Part shown: positions 13,480 through 13,502 of the stretch, piece after piece | Layout of the letters: each line of letters opens with the position of its first letter | Numbering within the stretch: the stretch's first letter is position 1 | DNA from: Candidatus Saccharibacteria bacterium UBA2866 | Lineage (GTDB): Bacteria > Patescibacteriota > Saccharimonadia > Saccharimonadales > Saccharimonadaceae | Reading direction: 5' to 3' | DNA length: 13,502 nt | Assembly: GCA_002350545.1 (NCBI GenBank) | Contig: DEEY01000004.1 | Span: 1 to 13,502, forward strand | Made by a program: the position numbers and the translations under genes | The notes under the pieces: model-generated | What the model was told of the DNA's origin: nothing | Database searches by the model: none | What the model saw: the letters and a program-made list of their open reading frames with translations, nothing else

Positions 13480-13502
13480 CCCCTAATTTTAAATAAAAGA
13501 TC

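Overview
The window reads almost entirely on the minus strand. It holds most of a bacterial S10/spc ribosomal-protein cluster, split by two genes for large secreted, probably wall-anchored surface proteins. From right to left (the direction of transcription) the order is promoter and structured leader (13289-13479), rplC, rplD, rplW, rplB, rpsS, rplV, rpsC, rplP, rpsQ, rplN, rplX, rplE, rpsN, rpsH. Then comes a roughly 190-base imperfect palindrome containing a terminator, a 1449-residue surface protein, a terminator with a consensus promoter just upstream, a 548-residue surface protein, another terminator and promoter, and finally the first 24 codons of rplF. In the usual spc order rplF follows rpsH directly, so about 6.6 kb separates two normally adjacent ribosomal genes.

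Organism: the sequence is moderately AT-rich and uses the standard bacterial code. All 16 complete genes end in TAA or TAG, and none has an internal TGA. Genes are packed with 0-2 base gaps or TAATG overlaps and have strong Shine-Dalgarno sites. Many ribosomal proteins carry Lys/Ala/Glu-rich tails, rpmC (L29) is absent from its usual slot, and rpsJ is not in front of rplC. The surface proteins end in PxTG, a hydrophobic segment and a basic tail, as in monoderm wall-anchored proteins. This fits a candidate-phyla-radiation bacterium such as a Saccharibacterium (TM7). That is an inference from style and context, made without a database search.

How it works together: the ribosomal block looks like one long transcript from a strong promoter at 13451-13479. 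It begins with a leader of about 155 nt that contains two hairpins and a possible 8-codon ORF, and it ends at a long hairpin after rpsH. Each surface-protein gene has its own sigma-70-type promoter and terminator, and rplF has a new promoter of its own. The inserted pair is therefore an independently expressed cassette. The two surface proteins are paralogues over their N-terminal beta-helix regions. The larger one has also gained a Big2-like region, about six Ig-like repeats, a helical segment and a clearer sortase signal.

Gene-free stretches: 75-185 holds the rplF promoter and a terminator. Region 1833-2052 holds two promoters, a terminator and phased A-tracts. Region 6403-6717 holds the promoter and leader of the large gene plus the palindrome. 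Region 13289-13502 holds the rplC promoter and leader. I saw no tRNA, rRNA, CRISPR array, transposase or plus-strand gene.
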